A stretch of DNA of 64,000 bases from contig NW_027441227.1 of NCBI RefSeq assembly GCF_949628215.1, positions 1 to 64,000 of the forward strand, given 5' to 3'. How positions within the stretch are numbered: the first letter of the stretch is position 1; each line of letters begins with the position of its first letter. The notes beneath the pieces were generated by a model. The model was not told where the DNA came from. It saw only the letters and a list, made by a program, of their open reading frames with translations, and searched no databases. Position numbers and translations under genes: made by a program. The DNA is from Phalacrocorax aristotelis. Lineage: Eukaryota > Chordata > Aves > Suliformes > Phalacrocoracidae. Positions 33,267 to 45,354 of the stretch are shown in pieces.

Positions 33267-33794
33267 TGTAACCAAAGCGATGAAATCAGCCAACCAGAGA
33301 CGGTGTTCCATTACGGGAACATGGAGCGTACGAATCAGCGCACCTGTTGATCTGCATTTTAGTCCCTAGGCGATCGTTAACGTCAGCAGAACAACAGACA
33401 ACGTGCTTCTGTCAGAAAAGGACGACAAAACGCGGTTTCGTGGAGCGGACTGAGAGAACTAGCCAAGACTGCCAAGATTAACAGCCAAGAAGGTAAAAGG
33501 CAATTCTGGCAGGGGGAGATCGCGACCACCGACTCACGGACCACCACCGAGCCTGCGCAGCGATTTACATACGGAACGAGCAAGTTTGTACCGATCAGCA
33601 GACAGGACAATAATGAATACGTATGAATACGTAAAATTTTGATCTACAAATTGAACGGGAAAGGTGCGTGAGGTACGCACGCCAGGAGGAGCGATCCCCC
33701 GTGCATCCGGCGCCGTGAATAAAGAATGCCTGCTCTTTAATACTAAATTGGTCTTGAGGAGTTGTTTCCGATTTTACCGCGTTTTTCGGTAACA
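33267..33794 (+). mobile_element. Solo LTR-A, U3
   Basis: Same LTR and flanks. It has GTACGCACG, as in the provirus, where the U1 and U2 copies have GTACACACG. Confidence 0.9.
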
Positions 33795-34129
33795 CAGGGA
33801 GTCAGACCGAGAGAGCCAGAGAAAGACAAAAATACCGACAGGCTACAGGACAGAGCAGGAGGAGTAAAAAAATAAAAACGGAGCCAGAGCCAGGCAGAGA
33901 GAGGCGGAGAAAGAACAAGTAGCCACAGGCTACAGGACAGAGAGAGGGAGGACTGAAAAGACGGGGAGGCAGGGAGCCACTCAGAGCGAGACGGAGAAAG
34001 AAGGTGCGGGGGGGCGCAAAAAAAAAATAATTTTGCAGCAGGTAAGGAAAGAGAGGGGGCCGGGGGAGAGACAGGGAGGGCCCAGGACGCACAAGAGAGG
34101 CAACGGGGCCCCACTGGCCCAGGACTCAC

Positions 34130-35225
34130 CGCGACTCTCGCTCTCAGCGCTGCTGGCACAATTTAGCCGTTCACATGCTTCTTTCCCCTCCTCTCCTCCC
34201 TGCCTCTTCTGCAGCTCCAGACTCTAGGCCGACCTCCACCTGAAGAGAACACGGGGGTGTCTTACAGCTCTTACGAGATGAGGCTTCCTAGGCACGTAGC
34301 CTAGCTCGCTCGTGCACTACACGCCCGTACCGAACTGCGGGTTACGCGTACAGACCCTGCGGTGCACGTTGGTGGCCTGGCCCGGCCCGCTGCGGGCTAT
34401 GAAGGGGGATCCTTCCTCCCTCACCTGCAGGGACAGGCTCTCTCTTGCCTGCAGCAGGAAAGCAGCTGGCAGCCAGAGCGCCTTCCGTTTCTTCTGCTTT
34501 ACCTTTCGTTGGCGTCTCCAGCTTCAGCCGAGGCAGCTCCTCTCCACAGCCGGGAAGGGCTTTGTCTATCCCTTTTCGGCCCTGCGCTGCAAGGACGGCG
34601 AGGCCGGGCAGAGAGAAGCCACGCGAGCCTGAGACGGCCGCAGTCAACGGCATCCCCGGGGGAAGGACAGACAACCACGTCCTCAGCACGGTCTCTGGGA
34701 GAGGGAAAGAAGAAACAGCGACCGTCATTACCGTCGATCGACCCTGACCAAAGCCTCTCCTTGCGCAGGGGCTTCTGGACACAGCGCCCCTTCCCCGCGC
34801 TACTGCTAAGGGCCCCTGCGCCGAGGGGGAATCCAGTGCGCTTGAGGGCCGGCTCGCTGCCTTCACGACAGGGCCTGGGGGCGGCCAAGGGCTACGCGGC
34901 ACGCTGCAGGGGAGGTGCCGGGGCTGGGGGCAGGCGCACGGGGCAAGGGGGGGGCAAGGGGAGGCTGAGCGGGAGCTCCGGCGAGCCGGGGAGGCGGCCA
35001 TCATCTGCGCCCTGGGCACGGGGAAAAGGTCACCGTCCTCCTCCTTTCCCTCTTCCCTTCTGTCAGCTCCCGGGAACTCACCGCTTCTCGGGGAGCGGCC
35101 GCACCCGCAAGCCCCCAGAAATCAACACGAATCCAACCCCAAATACACCGCGCGTACCGTACGCGGCACGGCCGCCCGGCACCCGAGCGCCGGAAGACCG
35201 CGCCTCCCGCCACGCCCCGGAGAAC
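34130..35225 (-). other. Candidate spliced transcript, U4 copy
   Basis: Same exon series as U2 at an offset of 10125 bp: exon 4 at 34130-34239, exon 2 at 34503-35011. The reading frame is intact. Confidence 0.38.
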
Positions 35226-35257
35226 CACGTGACAGCGCCGGCAGCCACTGCGCCAGG

Positions 35258-35465
35258 ACTACAGCTCCCGGCATGCTCTGCGACACAACACGGCCGCCCG
35301 GCAGCCGCGCGCCGCAAGGACTACACCTCCCGGCATGCTCTGCGCCACAACACGGCCGCCCGGCCAGCCGACAGCCACACCACCACAGCTCCCGGCATGC
35401 TCTGCGACACAACACGGCCGCACGGCCAGCCCACAGCCACACCACCACAGCTCCCGGAATGCCGC
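35258..35465. promoter_or_regulatory. ZNF143/Staf-type motif cluster, U4
   Basis: Same motif series as in U2, first site at 35258-35276. Confidence 0.72.
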
Positions 35466-36078
35466 GAGCCCGCCCTCCCGCTCTCTGACCCTCCGGGGCA
35501 CCGTCCCTCCCGCCGATGCACCCGGAACCCCCACCGAGCCCTCACCACAGCCTCGCTCTCCCCACAGCTCCGCTCCGCTCCGGCGCTGCCCCGCCGCAGC
35601 CCTCCTCGGGGCTTTACCCGGGACCCAGCGGCCCACCCCCCAGCCCCCGCTCACCTTCTCCCTCGCTACAGTCGCAGCCCGCTGACGCTCGGCCACAGCT
35701 CCGCTCCGCTCCGCCCTCGGCTCACACTGGCCCCCCGGAGCAGGGCACCACCCCTTTTCCAGGGAGGAACCGGGCCGTCAGCCCCACTGCCCGCACCTGG
35801 GGCCCCTCCATCCAGACCCCGCCATCAGCTGAGGCACAGCAGCAACGGGGGGCCCCCTCCCCTCACCCCCACAGTGCACCACCTCCTCCCCTGGGCTCCA
35901 TCACAGCCCCTTGCCCCACGCAAAGGCAGCGCAAACGCAGCCCTGAGGGCAAAGGAGAGGGCAGGTGTTTGTGCAGGCGCACACGCGTAACAAGTCCCAG
36001 GAGCGATTCGTGGCTCAGGGTCCCCAACGCTCCCCCTGCCCCAAGGCCACCTCGGCCGCCGTTGCCGCAGCCGCACGG

Positions 36079-36642
36079 AGCTGGTGTTGGCTGGGATAGT
36101 GCTCATTTTCTCCAGAGTAGCTAGGAAGGGATAAGTTTTGGATTTATGCTCAAAACACCGTTAATAATGTAGAGATGTTTTCGTTCTTGCTGAGCACTGC
36201 TTCCACAGTCAGGGCCTCTTCTGGTTCTCTCAGTGCCCCACCAGCAAGTAGGCTGGGAGAGGACACAGCTGGGAAAGCTTTCCCAGCTAACTGACCAAAG
36301 GGATATTCCATACCATTTGACATCATGCTCAGCACACGCAGCTGGGGGAAGAAGGGGGAGTCCTTGGGGGCTACGGCATTTCTCTTCCTAAGTAACCGTT
36401 ACACATGACAGAGCCCTGCTTTCCCAGAAACAGCTCAACACCTGCCCGCCGAAAAGGAGGAGCAAATTAATTCCTTGCTTTGCTTCCACGCACAGCTTTT
36501 GCTTTACCTATTAAACCGTCTTGATCTCAACCCATGATTTTTCTCACTTTTACCCTTCCAGCTCTCTCCCCCAGCCCACTGAGGGTGGAGCGAGCAAGCA
36601 GCTCCCTGGTGCAGAGTTGCCAGCTGGGGCTAAGCCACGGCA
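36079..36642 (+). mobile_element. Solo LTR-B, U4
   Basis: Near-identical to the U2 copy. Confidence 0.75.
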
Positions 36643-36758
36643 CGCGCTTGTCCCGGTTTGGCAGGGAACGGACCGTCCGTCGCCTGGCTCCTGGAGCGAC
36701 GGGCTGCTGGGCAGAGGGGGAGGCCACCAAAGGTGAGGAGCAGGGCACAGGACAGTAG

Positions 36759-38328
36759 GAGGAGAGAAGAGAAGAGCAGCATCCGGCTGGACGGGGGCGG
36801 GGGGGGCGTGTGTGCGTGTAGTGAGAAGGCACGAGGCAGGGAACAGGACGGCCAGAGGAGGACAGGGAGCCTGACGGAGGTGGAGATAAAAGCAGCAGAG
36901 AGAGGGGAAGAGCAGGACACAGACCAACAAAGAAGGATGAGGAGCAGGCTGGAGACGCACAAAGAACCTGGGGCAGGCAGCACGACAGCGAGGGAGGAAA
37001 GAAGAACAGGGGCAGGAAGCTGGACCGAGCGAGATGGAGACAGACAAGATAAGCGACAAGAACAGGGCAGAAAGGGAAGAATGAAGCCACGGGGACAGGG
37101 AGCCGAGACGGCCAACGACGGAGGGAAGGGGCCGGGGAGGGAACACCACAAAACAAACCACGGGGCTACGTGGTACAGAGCATGAGAAGGCAGAGAATTA
37201 ACAATTAGGGACAGGGAGCCAGAAAAACAACAAAAAAACCACCAAAACAAAGGGAGATGGAGAGCAAAAGGAATCGCAATGCGTACAGAGAGAAGAGAGA
37301 AACAATTCTAAGAGAGGGTCACGGGGAAGCCAGAGACAGCAAGATGGAGAAAGGACAGAAGCTACAGGCTACAGGGCAGAGAGGGAAGAATTAATGAATA
37401 GACGCAGAGAGCTGGGCAGAAAGAGGTGGAGAAAGGCTGAAGATCACACGGCCAACAGGGAAGAGAGAAGAGAGGGAGGAATTTTAAAAACAGGGGCAAG
37501 AAGCCAGAGAGAGGGAGAGAGAGGCAACAATAAATGGGGACAAGCCACAGGGCAGCGAGGAGGGAATCGATGAATAAGAACAGGAGACCAAAGAGAACAC
37601 AATGTAGAATGGAAAAAAGGAACAGCGGCCTACAGGGAAGGAGGAATTAAAGATCAGGCACTGGGAGGCAGACAGAGACACATGAAGAAACAAGTGGGAA
37701 AAAAAAAAAAAACAAACAACAACGGCAACGGGCTACAAAGACAGACAGAGAGGGAAGAAATAAAACATCGCAGCAAGGAGCTGGACAGAGAGAGATGAGG
37801 ACAAACAAATAGCACGGGTCTACGTGACAGAGAACGTGGAATTAGAACACAGAGAGAGGGAGCCGGACAGAGAGAGAGGCCGAGAGAAAAACCTAGACGG
37901 GCTACAGCGGGCAGAGGCAGGGATTAAAACCTAGGGACAGGGAGCTGGACAGAGAGAGACGGAGGTCACAGGGAACAGCGGTGGCTGCAGGAAGAACAGG
38001 AATCCACAAATAGGGAAAGGGAGCTCGACAGAGAAGAACTCAGAAAGGCAAGAACAGTAGCAGGGTGCAGAGCAGAGCAGACGAATGAAAAAGCGCGGGG
38101 GGAGCGTTGAGGCAGACAGAGAGAGATTAAGAAAAAAGTCACGGGCTACGTGGCAAAGCAGGAGGAATTCAGAAACGGGGATGGCAACCAAGGGAGAGTG
38201 AGCTGGTGAAGGACAACGGGCATTCCAAGTGAGGGACGGGGAGCTGGGAAAAGCGAGGCAGAGAAAAACAGAATCACAGAGAGAATCACACAAAGCCAAA
38301 AAAGAAGAAACTGAACAACAGGAACAGG
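36759..38328. repeat. Purine-rich degenerate minisatellite, U4
   Basis: Same tract as in U2. Confidence 0.8.
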
Positions 38329-38856
38329 TGTAACCAAAGCGATGAAATCAGCCAACCAGAGACGGTGTTCCATTACGGGAACATGGAGCGTACGAATCAG
38401 CGCACCTGTTGATCTGCATTTTAGTCCCTAGGCGATCGTTAACGTCAGCAGAACAACAGACAACGTGCTTCTGTCAGAAAAGGACGACAAAACGCGGTTT
38501 CGTGGAGCGGACTGAGAGAACTAGCCAAGACTGCCAAGATTAACAGCCAAGAAGGTAAAAGGCAATTCTGGCAGGGGGAGATCGCGACCACCGACTCACG
38601 GACCACCACCGAGCCTGCGCAGCGATTTACATACGGAACGAGCAAGTTTGTACCGATCAGCAGACAGGACAATAATGAATACGTATGAATACGTAAAATT
38701 TTGATCTACAAATTGAACGGGAAAGGTGCGTGAGGTACGCACGCCAGGAGGAGCGATCCCCCGTGCATCCGGCGCCGTGAATAAAGAATGCCTGCTCTTT
38801 AATACTAAATTGGTCTTGAGGAGTTGTTTCTGATTTTACCGCGTTTTTCGGTAACA
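38329..38856 (+). mobile_element. Solo LTR-A, U4
   Basis: Same LTR and flanks, with one visible private change near the 3' end (TTTCTGATTT). Confidence 0.9.
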
Positions 38857-39193
38857 CAGGGAGTCAGACCGAGAGAGCCAGAGAAAGACAAAAATACCGA
38901 CAGGCTACAGGACAAAGCAGGAGGAGTAAAAAAATAAAAACGGAGCCAGAGCCAGGCAGAGAGAGGCGGAGAAAGAACAAGTAGCCACAGGCTACAGGAC
39001 AGAGAGAGGGAGGACTGAAAAGACGGGGAGGCAGGGAGCCACTCAGAGCGAGACGGAGAAAGAAGGTGCGGGGGGGGCGCAAAAAAAAAAATAATTTTGC
39101 AGCAGGTAAGGAAAGAGAGGGGGCCGGGGGAGAGACAGGGAGGGCCCAGGACGTACAAGAGAGGCAACGGGGCCCCACTGGCCCAGGACTCAC

Positions 39194-40284
39194 CGCGACT
39201 CTCGCTCTCAGCGCTGCTGGCACAATTTAGCCGTTCACATGCTTCTTTCCCCTCCTCTCCTCCCTGCCTCTTCTGCAGCTCCAGACCCTAGGCCGACCTC
39301 CACCTGAAGAGAACACGGGGGTGTCTTACAGCTCTTACGAGATGAGGCTTCCTAGGCACGTAGCCTAGCTCGCTCGTGCACTACACGCCCGTACCGAACT
39401 GCGGGTTACGCGTACAGACCCTGCGGTGCACGTTGGTGGCCTGGCCCGGCCCGCTGCGGGCTATGAAGGGGGATCCTTCCTCCCTCACCTGCAGGGACAG
39501 GCTCTCTCTTGCCTGCAGCAGGAAAGCAGCTGGCAGCCAGAGCGCCTTCCGTTTCTTCTGCTTTACCTTTCGTTGGCGTCTCCAGCTTCAGCCGAGGCAG
39601 CTCCTCTCCACAGCCGGGAAGGGCTTTGTCTATCCCTTTTCGGCCCTGCGCTGCAAGGACGGCGAGGCCGGGCAGAGAGAAGCCACGCGAGCCTGAGACG
39701 GCCGCAGTCAACGGCATCCCCGGGGGAAGGACAGACAACCACGTCCTCAGCACGGTCTCTGGGAGAGGGAAAGAAGAAACAGCGACCGTCATTACCGTCG
39801 ATCGACCCTGGCCAAAGCCTCTCCTTGCGCAGGGGCTTCTGGACACAGCGCCCCTTCCCCGCGCTACTGCTAAGGGCCCCTGCGCCGAGGGGGAATCCAG
39901 TGCGCTTGAGGGCCGGCTCGCTGCCTTCACGACAGGGCCTGGGGGCGGCCAAGGGCTACGCAGCACGCTGCAGGGGAGGTGCCGGGGCTGGGGGCAGGCG
40001 CACGGGGCAAGGGGGGGGCAAGGGGAGGCTGAGCGGGAGCTCCGGCGAGCCGGGGAGGCGGCCATCATCTGCGCCCTGGGCACGGGGAAAAGGTCCTCCT
40101 CCTTTCCCTCTTCCCTTCTGTCAGCTCCCGGGGAACTCACCGCTTCTCGGGGAGCGGCCGCACCTGCAAGCCCCCAGAAATCAACACGAATCCAACCCCA
40201 AATACACCGCGCGTACCGTACGCGGCACGGCCGCCCGGCACCCGAGCGCCGGAAGACCGCGCCTCCCGCCACGCCCCGGCGAAC
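39194..40284 (-). other. Candidate spliced transcript, U5 copy
   Basis: Exon 4 is at 39194-39303 and exon 2 at 39567-40075; the first intron is 65 nt (40076-40140). The frame is intact, with a Pro-to-Leu change near residue 35. Although U5 is a mosaic, every splice signal is kept. Confidence 0.38.
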
Positions 40285-40316
40285 CACGTGACAGCACCGG
40301 CAGCCACTGCGCCAGG

Positions 40317-40522
40317 ACTACAGCTCCCGGCATGCTCTGCGACACAACACGGCCGCCCGGCAGCCGCGCGCCGCAAGGACTACACCTCCCGGCATGCTCT
40401 GCGGCACAACACCGCCGCCCGGCAGCCGCGCGCCGCAAGGACTACACCTCCCGGCATGCTCTGCGCCACAACACGGCCGCAGGCCAGCCTCCAGGCGCAC
40501 CACCACAGCTCCCGGCACGCCG
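40317..40522. promoter_or_regulatory. ZNF143/Staf-type motif cluster, U5
   Basis: Three near-consensus sites start at 40317, 40379 and 40441, followed by a weaker one near 40504. The first has the U2-type GC spacer (ACTACAGCTCCC); the later ones follow the U1 pattern, in line with the mosaic nature of this unit. Confidence 0.72.
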
Positions 40523-41137
40523 CCAGCCCGCCCTCCCCGCTCTCGGACCCTGCGGGCCACCGTCCCTCCCGCCGATGCACCCGGAAGCCCCACCGAGCCC
40601 TCACCACAGCCTCGCTCTCCCCACCGCCCGCTCCGACCCAGCGCTGCCCCGCCGCAGCCCTCCTCGGGGCTTGACTCGGGACGCAGCGCTCCACCACCCA
40701 GCCCCCGCTCACCTCCTCCCTCGCTACAGTCGCAGCCCGCTGACGCTCGGCCACAGCTCCGCTCCGCTCCGCCCTCGGCTCACACTGGCCCCCCGGAGCC
40801 GGGCACCACCCCTTTTCCAGGGAGGAGCCGGCACCATCAGCCCCACTGCCCGCACCTGGGGCCCCTCCATCCAGACCCCGCCATCAGCTGAGGCGCAGCA
40901 GCAACGGGGGGCCCCCTCCCCTCACCCCCACAGTGCACCACCTCCTCCCCTGGGCTCCATCACAGCCCCTTGCCCCACGCAAAGGCAGCGCAAACGCAGC
41001 CCTGAGGGCAAACGAGAGGGCAGGTGTTTGTGCAGGCGCGCACGTAACAAGTCCCAGGAGCCATTCGTGGCTCAGGGTCCCCAACGCTCCCCCCCTGCCC
41101 CAAGGCCACCTCGGCCGCCGTTGCCGCAGCCGCACAG

Positions 41138-41701
41138 AGCTGGTGTTGGCTGCGATAGTGCTCATTTTTGCCACAGTAGCTAGGAAGGGATACGTTTTGG
41201 CTTTATGCTCAAAACACCATTAATAATGTAGAGATGTTTTGGTTCTTGCTGAGCACTGCTTCCACAGTCAGAGCCTCTTCTGGTTCTCTCAGTGCCCCAC
41301 CAGCAGGTAGGCTGGGAGAGGACACAGCTGGGAAAGCTTTCCCAGCTAACTGACCAAAGGGATATTCCATACCATTTGACATCATGCTCAGCACACGCAG
41401 CTGCGGGAAGAAGGGGGAGTCCTTGGGGGCTACGGCATTTCTCTCCCTAAGTAACCGTTACACATGACAGAGCCCTGCTTTCCCAGAAACAGCTCAACAC
41501 CTGCCCGCCGAAAAGGAGGAGTGAATTAATTCCTTGCTTTGCTTCCACGCACAGCTTTTGCTTTACCTATTAAACAGTCTTGATCTCAACCCATGATTTT
41601 TCTCACTCTTACCCTTCCAGCTCTCTCCCCCAGCCCACTGAGGGTGGAGCGAGCAAGCAGCTCCCTGGTGCAGAGTTGCCAGCTGGGGCTAAGCCACGGC
41701 A
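41138..41701 (+). mobile_element. Solo LTR-B, U5
   Basis: It follows the U1 variant (GGAGTGAATTAATT, TTAAACAGTCTT) rather than U2-U4, as expected for the right half of this mosaic unit. Confidence 0.75.
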
Positions 41702-41817
41702 CGCGCTTGTCCCGGTTTGGCAGGGAACGGACCGTCCGTCGCCTGGCTCCTGGGGCGACGGGCTGCTGGGCAGAGGGGGAGGCCACCAAAGGTGAGGAGC
41801 AGGGCACGGGACAGTAG

Positions 41818-43420
41818 GAAGAGAGAAGAGAAGAGCAGCATCCGGCTGGACGGGGGCGGGGGGGACGTGTGTGCGTGTAGTGAGAAGGCACGAGGCAGGG
41901 AACAGGACGGCCAGAGAAGGACAGGGAGCCTGACGGAGGTGGAGATAAAAGCAGCAGAGAGAGGGGAAGAGAGGCAGCAGAAAGAGGGAAGAGCAGGACA
42001 CAGACCAACAAAGAAGGAAGAGGAGCAGGCTGGAGACGCACAAAGAACCTGGGGCAGGCAGCACGACAGCGAGGGAGGAAAGAAGAACAGGGGCAGGAAG
42101 CTGGACCGAGCGCGATGGAGAAAGACAAGATAAGCGACAAGAACAGGGCAGAAAGGGAAGAATGAAGCCACGGGGACAGGGAGCCGAGACAGCCAACGAC
42201 GGAGGGAAGGGGCCAGGGAGGGAACACCACAAAACAAACCACGGGGCTACGTGGTACAGAGCACGAGAAGGCAGAGAATTAAGAATTAGGGACAGGGAGC
42301 CAGAAAAACAACAACAAAACAACACCCAAAACAAAGGGAGATGGGGAGCAAAAGGAATCGCAATGCGTACAGAAAGAAGAGAGAAACAATTCTAAAACAG
42401 GGTCACGGGGAAGCCAGAGACAGCAAGATGGAGAAAGGACAAAAGCTACAGGCTACAGGGCAGAGAGGGAAGAATTAATGGATAGACGCAGAGAGCTGGG
42501 CAGAAAGAGGTGGAGAAAGGCTGAAGATCACACGGCCAACAGGGAAGAGAGAAGAGAGGGAGGAATTTTAAAAACAGGGGCAAGAAGCCAGAGAGAGGGA
42601 GAGGGAGGCAACACTAAAATGGGGACAAGCCACAGGGCGGCGAGGAGGGAACCGATGAATAAGAACAGGAGACCAAAGAGAACACAACGTAGAATGGAAA
42701 AAAGGAACAGCGGCCCAACAGGGAAGGAGGAATTAAAGATCAGGCACCGGGAGGCAGACAGAGACAAACGAAGAAACAAGTGGAAAAAAAAAAACAAAAC
42801 CAAAAACACAACAACAGCAATGGGCTACAAAGACAGAGAGAGAGGGAAGAAATAAAACATAGCAGCAAGGAGCTGGACAGAGAGAGATGAGGACAAACAA
42901 ATAGCACGGGTCTACGTGACAGAGAACGTGGAATTAGAACACAGAGAGAGGGAGCCGGACAGAGAGAGAGGCCGAGAGAAAAACCTAGACGGGCTACAGC
43001 GGGCAGAGGCAGGGATTAAAACCTAGGGACAGGGAGCTGGACAGAGAGAGACGGAGGTCACAGGGAACAGCGGTGGCTGCAGGAAGAACAGGAATCCACA
43101 AATAGGGAAAGGGAGCTCGACAGAGAAGAACTCAGAAAGGCAAGAACAGTAGCAGGGTGCAGAGCAGAGCAGACGAATGAAAAAGCGCGGGGGGAGCGTT
43201 GAGGCAGACAGAGAGAGATTAAGAAAAAAGTCACGGGCTACGTGGCAAAGCAGGAGGAATTCAGAAACGGGGATGGCAACCAAGGGAGAGTGAGCTGGTG
43301 AAGGACAACGGGCATTCCAAGTGAGGGACGGGGAGCTGGGAAAAGCGAGGCAGAGAAAAACAGAATCACAGAGAGAATCACACAAAGCCAAAAAAGAAGA
43401 AACTGAACAACAGGAACAGG
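41818..43420. repeat. Purine-rich degenerate minisatellite, U5
   Basis: Same tract in its U1-like form, cut at 43420 by the full provirus. Confidence 0.8.
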
Positions 43421-43948
43421 TGTAACCAAAGCGATGAAATCAGCCAACCAGAGACGGTGTTCCATTACGGGAACATGGAGCGTACGAATCAGCGCACCTG
43501 TTGATCTGCATTTTAGTCCCTAGGCGATCGTTAACGTCAGCAGAACAACAGACAACGTGCTTCTGTCAGAAAAGGACGACAAAACGCGGTTTCGTGGAGC
43601 GGACTGAGAGAACTAGCCAAGACCACCAAGATTAACAGCCAAGAAGGTAAAAGGCAATTCTGGCAGGGGGAGATCGCGACCACCGACTCACGGACCACCA
43701 CCGAGCCTGCGCAGTAATTTACATACGGAACGAGCAAGTTTGTACCGATCAGTAGACAGGGCAATAATGACTATGTATGAATACCTAAAATTTTGATCTA
43801 CAAATTGTACGGGAAAGGTGCGTGAGGTACGCACGCCAGGAGGAGCGATCCCCCGTGCGTCTGGCGCTGTGAATAAAGAATGCCTGCTCTTTAATACTAG
43901 ATTTGTGTTGAATAGATATTTCTGATTTTACCGCGTTTTTCGGTAACA
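43421..43948 (+). repeat. 5' LTR of the provirus
   Basis: 528 bp, TGTAACC to GGTAACA, with AATAAA at 43872-43877. It has private changes relative to all other LTR-A copies, such as GCGCAGTAATTT, GACTATGTATG and TAGATTTGTGTTGAATAG. Confidence 0.93.
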
Positions 43949-43952
43949 GTTT

Positions 43953-43970
43953 TGGCACCCCAGATGGGAC
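43953..43970 (+). other. Putative primer-binding site
   Basis: TGGCACCCCAGATGGGAC begins four bases after the 5' LTR with the TGG expected opposite a tRNA CCA end. I cannot assign the tRNA with confidence. Confidence 0.6.
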
Positions 43971-44247
43971 CCTGCTTTTGAATCTCGACGGATCCGCGGG
44001 ACCGTGGGACCTGCAGCCAGCCCCAAGGAATTCTCGGGGAGAGCTTCCGATCCCCAGGCCAGAGAATTCTGAGCAAGATCCCTTGGACTGAAGTAAACAA
44101 GGCATTCTTTTAAGAAGAAACTTAGGTAGAATAATACGTGGGGTTAGCTTCCCACATAGGATAGGATAGTGGGTTTGAGTCCCACGGGCCTGCCCGTAAG
44201 GCGCGGCAAAAGCCACGCAGGGTTGGGGCCAAGAGGTACCTCGGTTG

Positions 44248-44253
44248 GTAAGT
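44248..44253 (+). other. Possible retroviral 5' splice donor (GTAAGT)
   Basis: TCGGTTG/GTAAGTC lies in the leader between the primer-binding site and gag, where the donor for subgenomic env RNA is normally found. Env itself is missing. Confidence 0.4.
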
Positions 44254-44450
44254 CTCTGCTAGGCGAAAGCCTGTGGAGCGGGACCCGAGGGTAGGGGGGT
44301 CTTCAACAGGGGGTTGAAGTCTCCAGGGAGATCTAGCAGGGCGCTACAGATCCCAGTGGCGGATTTCCAGTGAGACCTCTAACGGGGGTTGGAGTCCCTC
44401 TGACTACTATTTGCGATAGCGCACAATCACAACTACTAGTTGACTGGGAG

Positions 44451-45310
44451 ATGGGAGCATTTCTGAGTAAGAAACCTATCCCACAGAGAACACCTTTGGG
44501 ATGTATTTTGAAGCACTGGAAAGACATCGGGGGTGATGACCTACTAACTCGGAAACCATTAATTGAATATTGCAATCATTGGTGGCCAACGTATCAATTG
44601 GAAGGTGGGCACAAATGGCCAGAACGTGAGACGTTGCAATATCGTACCATCTTGCAATTAATGTTGTTTTGTAAAAAGGGAAGGCAAATGGGAAGAAGTG
44701 GCATATGTTGATTTGCTCTTTACACTGTGGAATCATCCAGCGTGGCAGAAACAGCGTGAGATACGTCCACAGGATTCTACGGCAATGTTTTTGGAGAGAG
44801 GAAAATGTGGTGAGAACTTGAAGTGTTGCTCTACTTGTGATACTGGATACTTCACTTGATGGAACTGACAAGAAAATAGTATTGAATACAGCCAGAAGGC
44901 AGGTGCAGGGAGCACATGCTAACAGGAATTTACAGAGAACAATTAATAAGAATTTTCCATCTACAAATCCCGAGTGGGACCCGAATCAGCCAGGACCCAG
45001 GGGAATGTTGACTAGATGTCAGAGAGAGATTTTATTTGGAGTAAGACATGCAATGCCAAAAGCAATAAATGGGTCAAAATTTATGAAGCGAGACAAGAAT
45101 TAAAGGAGTCCCCTTCAGCCTTTATGGAAAGACTGAAGGTGACTGCCAGAAAATATACTCATTTGAACGCAGAAAAACCAGAAAAAGCAATTCAGTTGGT
45201 CTCTATATTCATAAGACAATCAGCCCCAGATAGTGGGGGGGGGGGGGGCGGGGGGGAGAAGAAACCTTCAGAAGCTAGAAGAACCCGAATCCAGAGATCT
45301 GGGTAAAATG
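44451..45310 (+). pseudogene. Decayed gag (matrix start and capsid end)
   Basis: The ATG at 44451 starts MGAFLSKK, with Gly2 placed for myristoylation, followed by the gammaretroviral matrix pattern (PLGCILKHW, WPTYQLEGGHKWP). The frame stops at 44711. Further stops and shifts follow. The C-terminal capsid region is readable at about 45060-45230, with the ESPSAFMERL segment of the major homology region and FIRQSAPD. A G run at 45235-45252 then breaks the frame. In intact relatives Gag forms the particle; this copy cannot. Confidence 0.85.
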
Positions 45311-45354
45311 CTTGAAGTAGCTTGGCATGAAGGAGACCAGGGGAATCAACCCTA

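Larger units (their letters stand above)
28732..33794. repeat. 5-kb tandem unit U3
   Basis: U3 is a 5063-bp unit almost identical to U2 and U4. Private or partly shared differences include CCGCAAG for CTGCAAG near 30042 (shared with U4) and AACCATTAC for AACCGTTAC near 31331 (U3 only). Confidence 0.96.
33795..38856. repeat. 5-kb tandem unit U4
   Basis: U4 is a 5062-bp unit with the same layout. It shares CCGCAAG with U3 and the GTACGCACG variant of LTR-A with the U3-end LTR, U5 and the provirus. Confidence 0.96.
38857..43420. repeat. 5-kb tandem unit U5, mosaic, ending at the full provirus
   Basis: The left part follows U2-U4 (GGGCTATGAAG near 39460, ACTACAGCTCCC near 40317). From about 40 kb rightward it follows U1: AAAAGGTCCTCC without the 6-bp CACCGT insert, CCGGGGAACTC, CACCGCCGCCCGG, the 18-bp segment near 41970. 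This marks a unit-to-unit crossover. Where U2-U4 have a solo LTR-A, U5 runs into the complete provirus. Confidence 0.92.
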
